The translations under genes and the position numbers were made by a program. Source: Protonemura montana (Eukaryota > Arthropoda > Insecta > Plecoptera > Nemouridae). Taken from it: a stretch of DNA of 64,000 nucleotides. How positions within the stretch are numbered: the first letter of the stretch is position 1; every line of letters starts with the position of its first letter. The stretch covers positions 6,138,001-6,202,000 of the forward strand of contig OX387612.1 of NCBI GenBank assembly GCA_947568835.1. The letters run 5' to 3'. Positions 38,001-52,400 of this stretch are shown here, piece by piece. Below the pieces are notes generated by a model that had not been told where the DNA came from, searched no databases, and saw only the letters and a list, made by a program, of their open reading frames with translations.

Positions 38001-41000
38001 CTTGAGATGTTCCAGGACCTTGTCGAGGTGTCCAGCCCTCGCTGCCCGGAGGAACGCGGTGTTCCCATCAGACTGCAACAAAAAAGAACACATTGAGGTT
38101 AAAAAGAGCCTACAAATTATATTTCTGGATGGATGCTGAAACAAGCAGGAGATTCCTCGGGGAGTAAGTTGTCTTCTAAGCCCTTAAAATCAATAAATCA
38201 ACCCGAGCAAGTAAGTTATGGTGTATTCGACTGGCTACCCCGTAGCGCCCCGGGTGTGTACTGGGGGCGATCTGTGTGTTCGACTGGGCACGTGACTCTG
38301 CCCCAGTGCAACTTTCACGTGTTCGACTGGGCATGTGACTCTGTCCCAGTGCAACTTTCACGTGTTCGACTGGGCATGTGACTCTGTCCCAGTGCAACTT
38401 TCACGTGTTCGACTGAGCATGTGACTCTGCCCCAGTGCAACTTTCACGTGTTCGACTGGCTATGTGACTCTGCCCCAGTTCAACTTTCACGTGTTCGACT
38501 GGGCATGTGACTCTGCCCCAGTGCAACTTTCACGTGTTCGACTGGTCATGTGACTCTGTCCCAGTGCAACTTTCACGTGTTCGACTGGTCATGTGACTCT
38601 GTCCCAGTGCAACTTTCACGTGTTCGACTGGGCATGTGACTCTGCCCCAGTGCAACTTTCACGTGTTCGACTGGGCATGTGACTCTGCCCCAGTGCAACT
38701 TTCACGTGTTCGACTGGGCATGTGACTCTGTCCCAGTGCAACTTTCACGTGTTCGACTGGGCATGTGACTCTGCCTCAGTGCAACTTTCACGTGTTCGAC
38801 TGGGCATGTGACTTTGCCCCAGTGCAACTTTCATGTGTTCGACTGGGCATGTGACTCTGCCCCAGTGCAACTTTCATGTGTTCGACTGGACATGTGACTC
38901 TGTCCCAGTGCAACTTTTACGTGTTCGACTGGCAGAATTGCTCGCCCACGGGTCACTCCCGGTGCACTTTTCTTGCACCGAAAATTACAACGGTGCAATT
39001 GGAAAACAAATGAATGCACTGACAGCAAGCGATCAAGTGTTCTGGTGGGAGCGCTCTCGCTCGGAGCTGGTGCAAACCCGGTGGAGAGCATGAGGTCATC
39101 TAGCAAGCTTCAAATCCGCACTGGTGCACGCCAGTCAAAAACGCCATTAATGTAATCTTGAAAATTCGGAAAGACTAAAGACGTGTTTTACAATATTTTC
39201 AGCCTCTTGTCGAGGTGGAAAGTACATCAACTTTCTTGGCAACAGTAACTCACACTTTCATTTACAGTGACAATAGCTGTGACTGTAAGGCATCTACACA
39301 GCAACATAACGTAATTTAAATGCTAAAATGACATACGGCTTTTTTAAGGTGGTTACGTTTAGAACATCATGTCTTACGGTACCCAAACAAATACGTTTGT
39401 GACTTTAATGAGGCGGGTTAATCGTTGATTTGTTTCCTATCCTATTTTGGATTTTTTATTTAAATAAGTGAATCCGATTTGCTCTGACTTGTGGAAAAAA
39501 TGTATCCGTAGACAAATGGTGTGGGTTGCTCAACTTTTTTTAAATATTTTTTTGTAGTTAGTCTTGAGGAAGTCTATGTTTATTTTGATTGTAAATCAGT
39601 CTTTCATACCATTTTTGCAAACCCGTGTTTGAAATGTATTGTGATAATAACCTCATGGCTACTTTTCCAATGGTAATCAGTTGAATATTAAGATTTCTTT
39701 TGGCTCGGAACTGTTGATGAATTAGTTTAAACCAAACCTAAAAAGATGCTTGAAAATTAAACTTAATTTTAGAGTCATTAGCGTTCAGAAAAGTTGCAAT
39801 ATAATTCCAAAAATAACCTCGTGCATTTCTCAATAGCTTTGGCTTTGAGTATTTGGAAAACAGAGCTTGGTTTCATATGGAAAATTGTAGGTAATTATTA
39901 TATTTAATATATTATATGGCTATGTGCACGATAAGAAATGACTAGCAGTCCACCCGCTGTGATTACAGCTGATATGAAAAACGCAAGAGAAATAAATAAT
40001 TTGTTTTTGATAAAACGACTAAAATAAACTGTAAAATACCTTTCGATGACAACACAGCTGCATTGTGGACTCACAGAGATGTTCAATACATAAATGATAT
40101 ATTTTATATCCAGTAAAAGTTAGGCTTCATTTTGTAATAAAAGAAAGAGCACATCAAAAAATTGTACATTTTTCAATATATACTGGTCATAAAAGTGTAG
40201 AAAAGTTTTCTCTTCTCTGCATTTTCTCTTTAAAAGTCTTCTATATATGTTGGCAAGATTTCGGTCCCTTATTCGTTAAGAAAATAAATGGCTGTGCATG
40301 CTTGAATTCCACACGAAAGCACCTAATAAAAAGTAGGCCTGTGCCATTCGCGACCAATATTAGCTGCTGTAATTTTATTATAATCGAACACGCAATGTGG
40401 TAATCTACTTCTTGCAATACGACTATTGATTTCTCGTTTCCTGAGTGTACACATTCTACGTGAAAATACACGACTAAGAACGGAACTTTGATGAAGAAAT
40501 TCACGCCATTGTTCGCTTTTTTTTTTTCGCACTACTTTTAGGTCGACCTTTACTGTGACATTTAGTTTTTGCAAGTTTTCAGCTATGTCGTAGTGAAATA
40601 CTTTGAAAAATACGTCAAGTTTTCGACGAAAACGATAAAGATCTCTTTTAGAGTCGTTTCTGCCACGTCCATATTGAAGAAAACTGTGTAACTGAATCGA
40701 TTTTCTCGCTGTTTCTGTTGTCAAACTAACCACAAAACACGTCTGCCATTACGAAAAACATGGCCACCTAAAAAAATAACGACCACATTTTTAAATATAA
40801 AAAAAGAACCGGCAATTTAAATCCAACAAGGCACGCGCGTTGCTTTCCGATTCTATCGTATCACATAGCGTGTCTCATGGTTTTGAACAATCAAAATGCA
40901 TACAGCTCATAACATCTCCCCGAACCACACGAGAGCACGGAACCAACAGGCAAAGTTTTTGGTTATAGCACAGTCTACGGCCGGCGTCGGGCCACTGACG

Positions 41001-43453
41001 GCCTTTAAAAAAAAGGCCTCGCTCGTGGGGCGACGCCTTGTTGTGACACGCAGTCGGCGTCGGTCGGCGTCGACTCAGCGGCGTCGTGTATTGATTTTGT
41101 GAGACGCGTGGTGGTAGTGCCGAGGGATTTTGGGTTGGTATGTCTTTAATGTTGTGTGGTCTTGTGTGCGGGATTGTGGGCAGATGAAGAGGTCCAAGGA
41201 TTTTCGATTTCGACCAACTGAGTTTTGTCATAGAAGGACTATATCTATGGTAAAATGAGCTTATCAGCTTACTCGTGATATTAACCTATAAGAGCAATGG
41301 TGAAGTCCACCATTAATGATAATGATGATTGTAACCATTATGATTTAAATGTAATTGTTAACGGGAATAGGAAGAATTTAGGGAAGTTTTCGTTCCAGAA
41401 CAGAACTAGTAAAGACATGGAATACTTTAAAAGTTACTGAAACAAGAAATGTAAAAGTAGATGAATTGAGAAAACAACTGAATGAAGGCAAATGTGTGTG
41501 AAATTGTATGAAGGAAAATAATAATTGATATAATGTAAAAATTTACCATCGGCATTAATTTGATATATATAAATTATAAATAAATAAACAAATAAATAAA
41601 AAGGCTGACCACACAGCTGTCCTACAACATTAACCCATAAGAGCAAGGGTGAAGTCCACCAGTTAGAATGGCCGACCACACAGCTGTCTTGCAACATTAA
41701 CCCATAAGAGCAATGATGAAGTCCACCAGTTAAAATGGCCGACCACACAGCTGTGCTACAACATTAACCCATAAGAGCAATGATGAAGTCTATCTGCTCT
41801 TGACTCCTGTTACTTCGCCATTCCAAACTCAGGGTGTAATTTTCAAAGATAAAGCAGATTTCACAGGAAAAAAATGTCGCTAAAGGGGTATTTTGTAAAA
41901 TTTGAGAAATGACTCTTCTTATTTCTCAAGTCTTGGGTCTTTTGCGAGAAAAATAGCTGAGCAAATTTTACTGTCATATACGAACAGGATTAAGAAACCA
42001 TTTCATCGGCATTTATTTCTAGATTTATGAGGGCTGGTCCATAGAGTGAGATTGCTATATTTGACAGTTTTTTTTTTTTAAGAATGCTCTTTTATGATTT
42101 TATTATATCTTATTCCCATAGAATCTAGAAAAAAATATTTTTTTCCACACATTTTATTTGACTTCTTGGGCGAAATGTATTTTATTTGAAACTAGATAAT
42201 TGTACGTCTAAACTATATGTAGTTTTTCCGTTATTTTGTAGTACTCTTTAACTTTTTTTATTAACCACCAATCAAAATGACCGTCATCACATTCATTTTG
42301 AAACATTAACCTAAAATCTCTTTTATATAACACAAGAAGGCTGTGTGTTCACTGTTCGGCCATTTTGAAAAGCAGCTAACCTGCAAACTCTAAACATCGC
42401 TTCAAAATGCAACGATTATTAAACATCAGTACCAGAGGGATCTTTGCCACTATAGATAATATTAAAACATTAAACCGTACTACCATTACATCACTAATTT
42501 AAAGAGCCACTTGAGATTCTGATACGGTGCACATTGTTCAATCCAATAAGAGCTCAGCACCTTGGTTGACAAAGCATGATAGCAAACACTTGAACTACAA
42601 TGTTGGTTCTACATCCATACTCTACTGCAGTGCAGTACTAGACAGAGATAAAAATAGGAAGCGTTTTGAATGGTGGTCTCTAGAGGCAATATATAAGACC
42701 TCTCGGCGTTTTGAAAGCAACTTGACAATCCAGCGTTGGAATTGCATCTGGCTTTCAAGTATGAAAGAAGCTTTCGTCCTGTCAGCTACTTGTTGCCTTC
42801 GGGTGTTTTTCCACTTAAATAAAAAAAACTCTTTAGAAGAATAGAATAGATATAGGTTTGGTCTACGGGTATAGTCAATTGCTAAAAATATTAGCCATCG
42901 ATTTTGAATCTAACCATCTTTTTTGTATAAAGAGGCGGACTGTTTTTCTATTTAAATCTTTATTTACGTTCACCATTATCTTAATATGTGTAGTCAGAGA
43001 CCCAGCGTTCATGTTAATCTTGCTGCAAAACAAGCGAGCTGGAAAGAACGTGGTAACGGTAGGTGCCACCCGATGGCGCTTGCGGCTGTCCTTTTTAACA
43101 AACCTATACAACGAAACAATACTACTCAAAATATCGATAAAATCGTTGAGATTAGCATTAGTAAACATTTATTGAGCGTAAACCAGTCTCAATTGCGAGT
43201 AATCTGCGAGAATCCACGAAATAAAATTTCTCAACACTCAAAACGACGGTGACTTCAACTAGTAGAATCCTACAATTTTGTCGCAGTTAAGTACCTATAA
43301 CTCTTTTTGCGATCATTTTTCGCAAATGCAGTTTAACATTAGCACTGGCTCTCTGACTATGCCTTTATAAACTCAATGTCGATATATTATTTAGGAGCTT
43401 TCGTTGTCGATGCCCCTTCCTTTCGGAAAGTCTATCGATTTCACTGGAAGTAG

Positions 43454-43490
<37 letters not shown>

Positions 43491-46400
43491 CGCCCTAATG
43501 CAGTATGACACATCGCAGACGTCTGGAGCCCAAAAATGTACTACGCGACTTACATGAGGGGTAATCCTGTCCTTCGGTATGCTTTGTCTAATTGTTATTG
43601 CTGGGGCTGATTTAGCCCAACTTTTCAGAGACTCTAGATTTAGATAGAACAAACTGAAGAATTGGTCAGCACCAGGGCGGTTTTTTTAACTTCTTTGATA
43701 ACCTCATGCTCTCCACTGGGTTTGCACCAGCTCCTAGCGTAAAATCCGCTACATATTTTCTCTTATCACGGCTACATTGACAAAAAAAATTGTTCCAGAG
43801 CAATCAAAATATTGTTTTAAAGCCCCTTAAGCTTGGTTTTATTCGAGTTGAAAATTTAGATGAAAAAATGTGAGAAAAATATGTTTTAAATAATTAAAAG
43901 TGCAAGATGATGTAATTTTTTGTTTACTGGTAGGAACATATAGAGTGAAAAATGGTGAAGTCTCGAAATGGTAACCTCATTCATTTGTTATTGCTTTTCA
44001 TCTTTGCTACCAGGGGAACAGGCCGTTAAAGAGTTTGAAGTCTTCGCCAAAAAACTAACGATATTCTAAAATATATTTTTATAAACAATTTTTTTTTTTT
44101 TTTTACAATTTGTAACTAGTTATCATTTAAAATTGTTAATGCCAATTTATAAAGTGATATAAAATATCATTACCTACTTTGTGATTTTTTGCTGTGTATT
44201 TTTTTTTTAGTATTTGCATTATTCTATAAAGACGCAAGTCAAGTCTGGTTACAAAAGCTGTGATTTTTTTTTTTAATCTCTTCTCAGCAATAAAGATAAA
44301 ATATTTTCCGCGACTCAAACATACTGTAAATGACAACATTTAAAGCCACAAGAAAATACTTAAGACCATTTACGGTGCATAACAAAGCCGGTGTCCCTCC
44401 CTTCTTTATGATTGATTGTTATGTTTAACGACGCATTACTTTGACAAAGGGCCCTACGTCGAAAGAGGACGATGCTGATGAACCTAACCTAGCTTAGAAG
44501 GGAGGATGGTAAACCCGATGCCGGTACGTTGCCTACTCCTGTCGAAGAGCACCAAGGGGACCACAGGCTTAACGTCCCTTCCGAAGGACGGTACAACGTG
44601 AACAACAGGATTCCTCCACAAATCCATGCTGTCGAGAGGTTGATAAGCAAGGCGAGTGAAGTTGTACTAACTTTTATCCATCCAACCTCTCTCCCGAACA
44701 GAACTGGCATGTGTATGATGATCACCCACCCAATACCTGACGCAGCGCAGTGTTGCTTAACTTTCATCCCTCCAACCTCTCTCCCGAACAGAACTGGTCA
44801 TGTGTATGATGATCACCCACCCAATACCTGACGCAGCGCAGTGTCGCTTAACTTAGGTTATCTCATGAGATCAGATCTTTCAAACAAGCCAAACCTTTCC
44901 TTGGTAAACATTGACACAGAAAGCATTATGCTGCGACACCGGGTCCATTAACTGCTCTCTTACATAATAGGATTATCTCAATAATTATTCCGCCATTTTA
45001 GGGAAAGACACAATACCAACTAGTTTTGAAGAAAGTTTCGTCGACACCGGAATTATTAACAAACCCCTTTTACGCTATGCTAATCTATCCTGCAGTCATC
45101 CATTTTAACAAAGCACATTGCCACAGTTTCTAAAGCAGCTTTTTTTCTTTGGTGACAGCCAGTGCAATAAACGGTCGCTCTGCTTTGTGGAGCAAAGGTC
45201 AAAGGGCAAATCGATAATGTTCCACAGAGCGTGCAAGTGTGAGAGAGACAAGCTTATAGAAGCGTTTCACGAGAGTGAGAGAGATAGAGAGAGCTAGTAT
45301 AGCATGTTTTGCTTGAAAATGGTTGTATGTGTACCTACCACATTGTAAATAGAATAAAAAAAAAAATTGTCACTCGAATAATTGAATAATTCATTCTGAA
45401 ATTTAGTCGGTCTGGCCATTTGTCTGTCTAAAAATAAACCAGGAAGGGTTGAGTATGTGCATAGAGGTATATTTTTACCTGAATAAAGAAATACTCATCG
45501 AGAAAGTAACTTTAGATACAGCGCTGATTTCACTAAGATAAGGCTAAGCTTTGTTTAAACTCGGCTTAGATCCAAGTTTAGATATTCTCTAAATCAAAGA
45601 CATTTTGATAATTTCAGGCAAGTAAATTTAGACAGCATGCACTTTCAAATAGAAAAAAAAAATGGTTTTAGAACAGAATTGAATTCGAACAGGAATGGTT
45701 TGTATTCGTAACGGTTATTTCTGTCGCCATGTTTTCTCTGTAATTGGACAGCGGTTTAAAATTCAAACCATCATAGGTCTAGGTTTGATATGACAGAACG
45801 CAATCTTCTTGAATAATACCACATTTTGATGGTTTTTAGACTCATGTCTGCTTGATTTATATCCTTAGCACTAGTTTTAACAAAAACTATTTGAACTGGG
45901 TTTTGAATGCTAAGTAAAGGACAACTAAATTTCCTGACGTTTCATAACATGCACTAGCTACTTCTTCAAGGGTTAGAGCAGTCCTGACAATTTTCCTATA
46001 AATAACAAAAGAACCACAAATTGTCAAATTGTCAGGACTGCTCTAACCCTTGAAGAAGTAACTTGTACATATTACGAGACGTCGTGAAATTTAGTTGTCC
46101 TTTACTTAGCATTCAAAACCCATTTCAAATAGTTTTTGTTAAATACCACATTTTAATGTAAAATTTCTTCTTGATTTTTGGTATTTGTGTAATTATCTTG
46201 TTTTTAACTTTTGAAATTATAAAAAAATCACATTCACTTGAATTGACCTTCAGCCGAGTTCAAATTGTGCCTAAAACTGTCAAAATATCACCAACTGTCA
46301 TTAAGATGTCACTGTCATTGAGGTGAGGTTGTAAAAGATATTTTCACCCCAAATCGATTTTCGCTTGGTCATAAAGTCGGTGTCGTTTCATGGCAAGATT

Positions 46401-49400
46401 GGTCGCGTGTGTCGTCGTGATCAAGAGACGAATTGGATATAAAAGTCGCTCGGCAACTTCGTAATTGGCTTCCAATCTGAATCAATTTGTCTGCATTGCT
46501 TCGATTTGACCGCAACGAATGTTCGATTACATTCTATAGAATTGAAATCATCATGTACGCGTATCAAAGTTATTTGAAACAAACTCAGATCTATTCTGGT
46601 TTCAAGATTCATATCTATATACCTTATCTAACCTTAGCACTAGTCGCCTTATAGGGTTTTGAATGCTTAGTGAAGGACAACCAAATTTTCCAACGTTTTG
46701 TAACATGTAGGTATCTAATCTGTTACTTTATCAAGGGTGTAAGCAGTATGTGGTTAGCAATTTAATACAAGAAAAATTGAAATTCACATTTGGACATTTA
46801 ATTTTTTTGTTTTTTTGTTTTTTTTTGCTGCGTTTATCGACGCACTATTTTGATAGTGGACCCTGTGGCTGTTGCTACAGATGGTGATGAACTTAACCTT
46901 ATCTAGAAGACACTAATAATGATAATAATAATAATAATAATAATTGTTTATTTATCACGATTGGCCGCTTTTGGCATGAGACATGCCAAAATATACAATT
47001 CACGATTCACAAAAAGAAAAAAATTCGTCAGTTTAAAAAAATGAATTTTGAACAAGAAAGTTTTTTTTAATGCCTATTTAATGCCTAGATTTAGCCTACT
47101 CCTGTCAAATAGCACCAAGGGAACCACCGGCTTAACGTCCCTTCCGAAGGACGGTACAACCTGAACAACAGGATTCCTCCACAAATCCATGCTATCGAGA
47201 GTTTGATAAGCAAGGCGAATGAAGTTGCTATTCTGATTCCTGTTACCATTGTAATTATACCCAGGGCCAGGGGTTTGGTACAGACAACGGAAACGTAGGT
47301 CATGCGGGTAATTTAAAATGCTGTCTTGCTGGCTGGCATCATCACCAATTGTAAATTTCCAATAGTGTTTGTACGTCATGTACCAGGCAAGTATGCCAAG
47401 AGAGAGGTTAGGTATTATAGTTATGTGCAGCGTGCAAGTAGTTGGCATTACATTCCGAAAGAAAGGAAGCCAGTGGGCGGACACAAATATTTCAATTTCA
47501 ACGCGAACACTAACATACTCATTTAAGTTTGGTAACTGAGGTCAATGTAGATTTTGTAAGTTTTCAAATTAGCTTTTATTTTGTAAATTTAACTTTGCAA
47601 CGATTTTTTAATATTTGATTTAAAATACATTTTTCATGCATAAATGTTAAAATAACTATCTAACATTTAATAAATTACACGAAATTGATCAAAATGTGCC
47701 GAGAATAAAATGTATTGATGCATATCAATATCTAAAATATCAAAATAATCATACCAACCAATAATCTTAATTAAGCAATAAAAAAAAACTTTCTAAATAT
47801 TATTTTTAAAAATCTAATTATCAAGCCATATCCGTAATTTATCTTTGACCCATATATAAATAAACAATTCTAACTAAATTCTTGAAAGTTGAACTAAGTT
47901 AGCAATAGTTGTTGACTATGGAGAACAATAGTTGTCTATTGCCTCTATTTCTATGTTGCTTCAATTACATTCACCCATAAATTACTATGAATGTTTTTAT
48001 TATGTATCTGTTCCGCTCACGAGGCAGACTTTAATAATAGCAATTCCCTCCTCCAAGCCAGTCTTTCTGTGGCTTCCTCATGAATGGCCGCTGTATACCT
48101 AGCTATCGAGCATACAAAAAAAAAGGTTGAACCCTGTCATTATACCCAGACCTAGCTAAGCTGAAAGACATAAAATATCTTCTGCATCCTATAATTTCCT
48201 TCCACTTACTTGGTCTGACAGATTTCTATTAGGCGAGTATGATATTGAAGAGTTACATACATTTTTTCATAGACTTGCATCTGTAGTTGCATTTTATTTA
48301 AAATAATCAATCGGTTTTTACCTAGATACACGGTAAATTTGACTGCAACATGCATAATTCTAGCCAAAGCTGAGCAGGGAGGTAGAAGTTGGCGAAGGTA
48401 AACTGGTTCGTGAAGGGTAGTAGCGATTGAAAAGGGGATGGTACCTTTTTTTTTTGTAAGGGTGGGTATGTGTCTTGAATGCAGCTGGCAAAGAAAGGAT
48501 AGTGGTTGGTGGGAAGACAGATTAGTGGCTTGTAGAGATATGTGGGCCAACCAGTAAATCTGGCTGAGACGATGGATGTAAGTTAGGTGGGGGAAAATAT
48601 TTTAGGGTTGTCTGTATGGTGTTTGTTCATTTTGATGACATCTTTCTGGAAAAAGTTGCTACTGTCTAGCTCGTGAGAGAAGATACCAGCACAAGGACTG
48701 TCCCCAGCATTGCTACTGTCTAGCTCGTGAGACAAAATACCAGCACAAGGACTGCCCCCTGCATTGCTACAGTCTAGCCCGTGAGAGAAGATACCAGCAC
48801 AAGGACTGTCCCCTGCATTGCTACAGTCTAGCCCGTGAGAGAAGATAACAGCACAAGGACTGTCCCCAGCATTGCTACAGTCTAGCCCGTGAGAGAAGAT
48901 ACCAGCACAAGGACTGTCCCCTGCATTGCTACAGTCTAGCCCGTGAGAGAAGATAACAGCACAAGGACTGTCCCCTGCATTGCTACAGTCTAGCCCGTGA
49001 GAGAAGATACCAGCACAAGGACTGCCCCCTGCATTGCCACGAACTAATCAATGAAATTTCATTTATTAATTCCTTGGCAGGTTTTCAAAATACTTATATC
49101 TGTAAAATTATTCCCTAGATTGTTTTAATTGCTAAGAAAAACTCTTAAAATAGCTTGGAAAACAAAAGATCTTGGCACGACAAAAGCTTTAGAGCAAAAG
49201 GAAAATGGCGAAAATCAGCGGAGATGATTTTCAGTGTTTTAAAAAATGACAGTTGGCCTGCATTTCACCCTAAAACTACCGGTGGTGCCTCTGCCGGGAA
49301 ATTATGTCCTTTCGCTTGGGGTAGGTTTAACCGTTGCGAAATTATTGAGTTTGATTAATATAGTATCGCTAACTAATTTTGTTTATAAATGAACGGATTT

Positions 49401-52400
49401 AATAAAAAACAAATGGTAATGATAACAAAAAGAGTCCATTTATTTGGTACATATTTGTATTATGGTGGTAATTTTATTATTAAGGTTTAACGACGCACAA
49501 CGGGCCTTGCGGCTGTCTAACGGCGTCAACAGAGATTGGAATAAAGGGAATGACGAACGTAACCTAGACTAGAAGGGAGTAAAGAAGATCCGGTAATTGG
49601 CAAGTGGTTAAAGTCAGAAAGAGCGTATTTTTTAAACGAAAATTACTCATCGCGTTGTAAGGTAAGCAATTTATTAATTTGTATGCTTTTATTTGGAATA
49701 ATATCATAAAAAAGTGAGCGTGTTGGTTTTTAAGTAAAAAATTAAACTTTGAGATGCCTACATCAATTGATGATGTACCACCAAAAACTAATACAATGTC
49801 ATAATTTCATAACCGAGTCCTTACGTCCGGTAGAAATTGAAATCAAAGCAAATCTTATGATAATTTGCTATTAGATTTGTTAAACCATCCCGAGAAAGAT
49901 GCGTTCCAATAGAAGAACTAATCTAGCACATGTCAATACATTGACTTTCTCATTGGGGGGATAACTTCCACTTTCATTCCCCCACAGATCTGTGAAGCTG
50001 GCGGCCATTTTGGATTGCCTACAAGGCTTCATGCACGAGTCTACATAGCACCATCCATCACTTTATCTGTATTAGCATTATTTCAGTGAGATTTCCTGAA
50101 CAGAGGGGATATTAATTCCATTCTTTTAAACATGAATGAAAGACAATGATATTTTACGATGGAAAATAAAATATCAGGGGCTGATTTTTCATTGACTTAA
50201 AAGGGGAGAGTTGAATAATCGTTTTTGTTAGACTAGATTTTAATGTAGTGATCAGAAATTTCTGCATTGCCTTTATGTGATGTTCAACGTGCCAGGAGCT
50301 GTGAGAATGAAATTTTAGATGCGTTGTTGATCATTTTTTATTTTTTATTAACACTCTATATGTTAAGATTTCTTTGCTTCTTATATAAGAAGAAAATTAA
50401 TCTTATATTTTATTAATTTTTCTGATAAATGCATTTCTTTACAAAAAATCTAACTGATTTTTTTTTTATTTGCTCTGGTTTTGTAAACCAATGAGCAAAA
50501 TACAAGTAAACAACGAGTTCCACATAAAAACTAAATAAAAAAAACTCAGCTATGTACCTGTACTGTAGTATCGGTGACCATTTCAGCGTCCCGTACCGCC
50601 CACCTTCCTAGACTTGTCCGCTTCGAGATCTGAGCGAAGAGTGCAAGTGGTGGACTGCACCCTAGACCAACTTCCCACCCCACTAGCTCCTATCGACTAG
50701 ACTGGACGACTGAAATGCACCACCCCCTCCAAAGTGAGCCGAGACTGGCGACGAAACGACTGGAGACTAGCAGGCGACGAAACGCATTGGAACGTTGGCA
50801 AACAATGCTGCCAACCGGCGTTCAGGAAATATCCCTAGATTTACTTGAATTCGCGTTTTTTTTTTAATATGTAAAGTGCACTTTCCTTATCTTGAGTGTA
50901 CCGAGAGTTGAATTATCTGATCTTTTGAGCAACACGTTCTAAAGAAATTAATCAACAGCTTTCACAAATTGACGGAAAATGTTCACTTATAAAAAGTTTT
51001 ACAGAACTCTACAAATACCAGCTCGTACTATGATTATTGGGGTTTAACGATGCACTGTTTTGACAACGGGTCATGTGACACTGGTATAATGGTGTCCGTG
51101 AATGAGTGGATGATGATGAGGATGATGATGAATCTAAACTAGCCTAGAAGTTAGGAAAAAACTCGGTGTTGGCACGTCTTGTAGAGCACCAAGGGGACCA
51201 CCGGCTTAACGTCCCTTCCGAAGGACGGTACAATGCGAACAACAGGATTCCTCCACAAATCCATGCTTTCGAGAGGTTGATAAGCAAGGCGAGTGAAGTT
51301 GTACTAACTTTAATCCCTCCAATATCTCTCCCGAACAGAACTGGTCATGTATATGATGGTCACCCATCCAGTACCTGACCTAGCGCAGTGTTGCTTAACA
51401 AGAAGTGAAGTTGAACCACCGTATCAAATTATGCCTATCTAACCCCATATCAATCGGCGTAATATGGTACAAAAAAATGCAATTGTCTTAGATTTTAGAA
51501 TGTCAAATATTACAAAATGTCGCAGAACCTGATGAAAATCTATTTAATTCAGAACATTTCCTTCCTACGTTCGGTGCCGGAATTCTTCGGCAAATTAAAT
51601 CAGAAATACATACTAATAATGGCGTGGAAGCTGAAAGCTGAATAAGTATTCAAAAAAGGTTTGTTTACATTTTGAAAAATTTGAACAAACGTTTGGCAAA
51701 GTTCCACAAAGCAAGACAATAGTATTGTTGTGTTCGTTGCAGACAAGAATATTCTGGGGATAGGATGTATTTGTGCCTCAAGTCAATTTTGCCTTAAACA
51801 ATCCAAAACTTAAAAGAGTTTTGCAATAGACATACAAAAGTTTCCGTGTTTTTGAAATTCACGTTATCCTCACCAACGCACAGGTAACAAGATATTGTTA
51901 TTTAACATAAGCGTATTAGCGTGTAGCTTTGTTTTTACAAAGTCTTTTAACATTGGAGGTAGATTGTATTTCAAAAACTCAGGTGCTTTGAGTTTGAAAA
52001 TCCACTAAAAAAATATGTGTCCAAAAAGCTCGTTAGGCTAGAGCAACACCGCGATAGTTGGAGATCAGGTTCAAGTCCCAATTTGGATATCGATTTTTAA
52101 AAAGGTTTTTGTGTTCTAATAAGAAAATTAGAACACAATTCGCACTTTAAAAATGTGTTTTTTTTTATTAATTTTCAATGCTTATTAACTACGAATTAAA
52201 AGAAAACGATTTTAGTCTTTAAAAGTTAAATGTCTGATGGTGCATTGATAGACGATTCAAAAAGATGTCACGATACAGCCGATTAAAATTTGGCTCGACG
52301 CACTGTGGCAGGCTACAGGAACGTTGCCAGAAATCCCCGTTTTTTCTTCCAGACGAGAACAGAAATTAGTCATCGAGTACAGTCCCTTAAACAATTCATA

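Noticed and set aside
40323..40733. 136-codon minus-strand frame, basic composition
   Set aside because: Length is within what chance gives for 64 kb of AT-rich DNA, and no domain is recognised. Mentioned only because a CpG-rich patch lies upstream.
42527..43175. Two 105-codon plus-strand frames
   Set aside because: No recognisable domain; the second overlaps a MITE copy.
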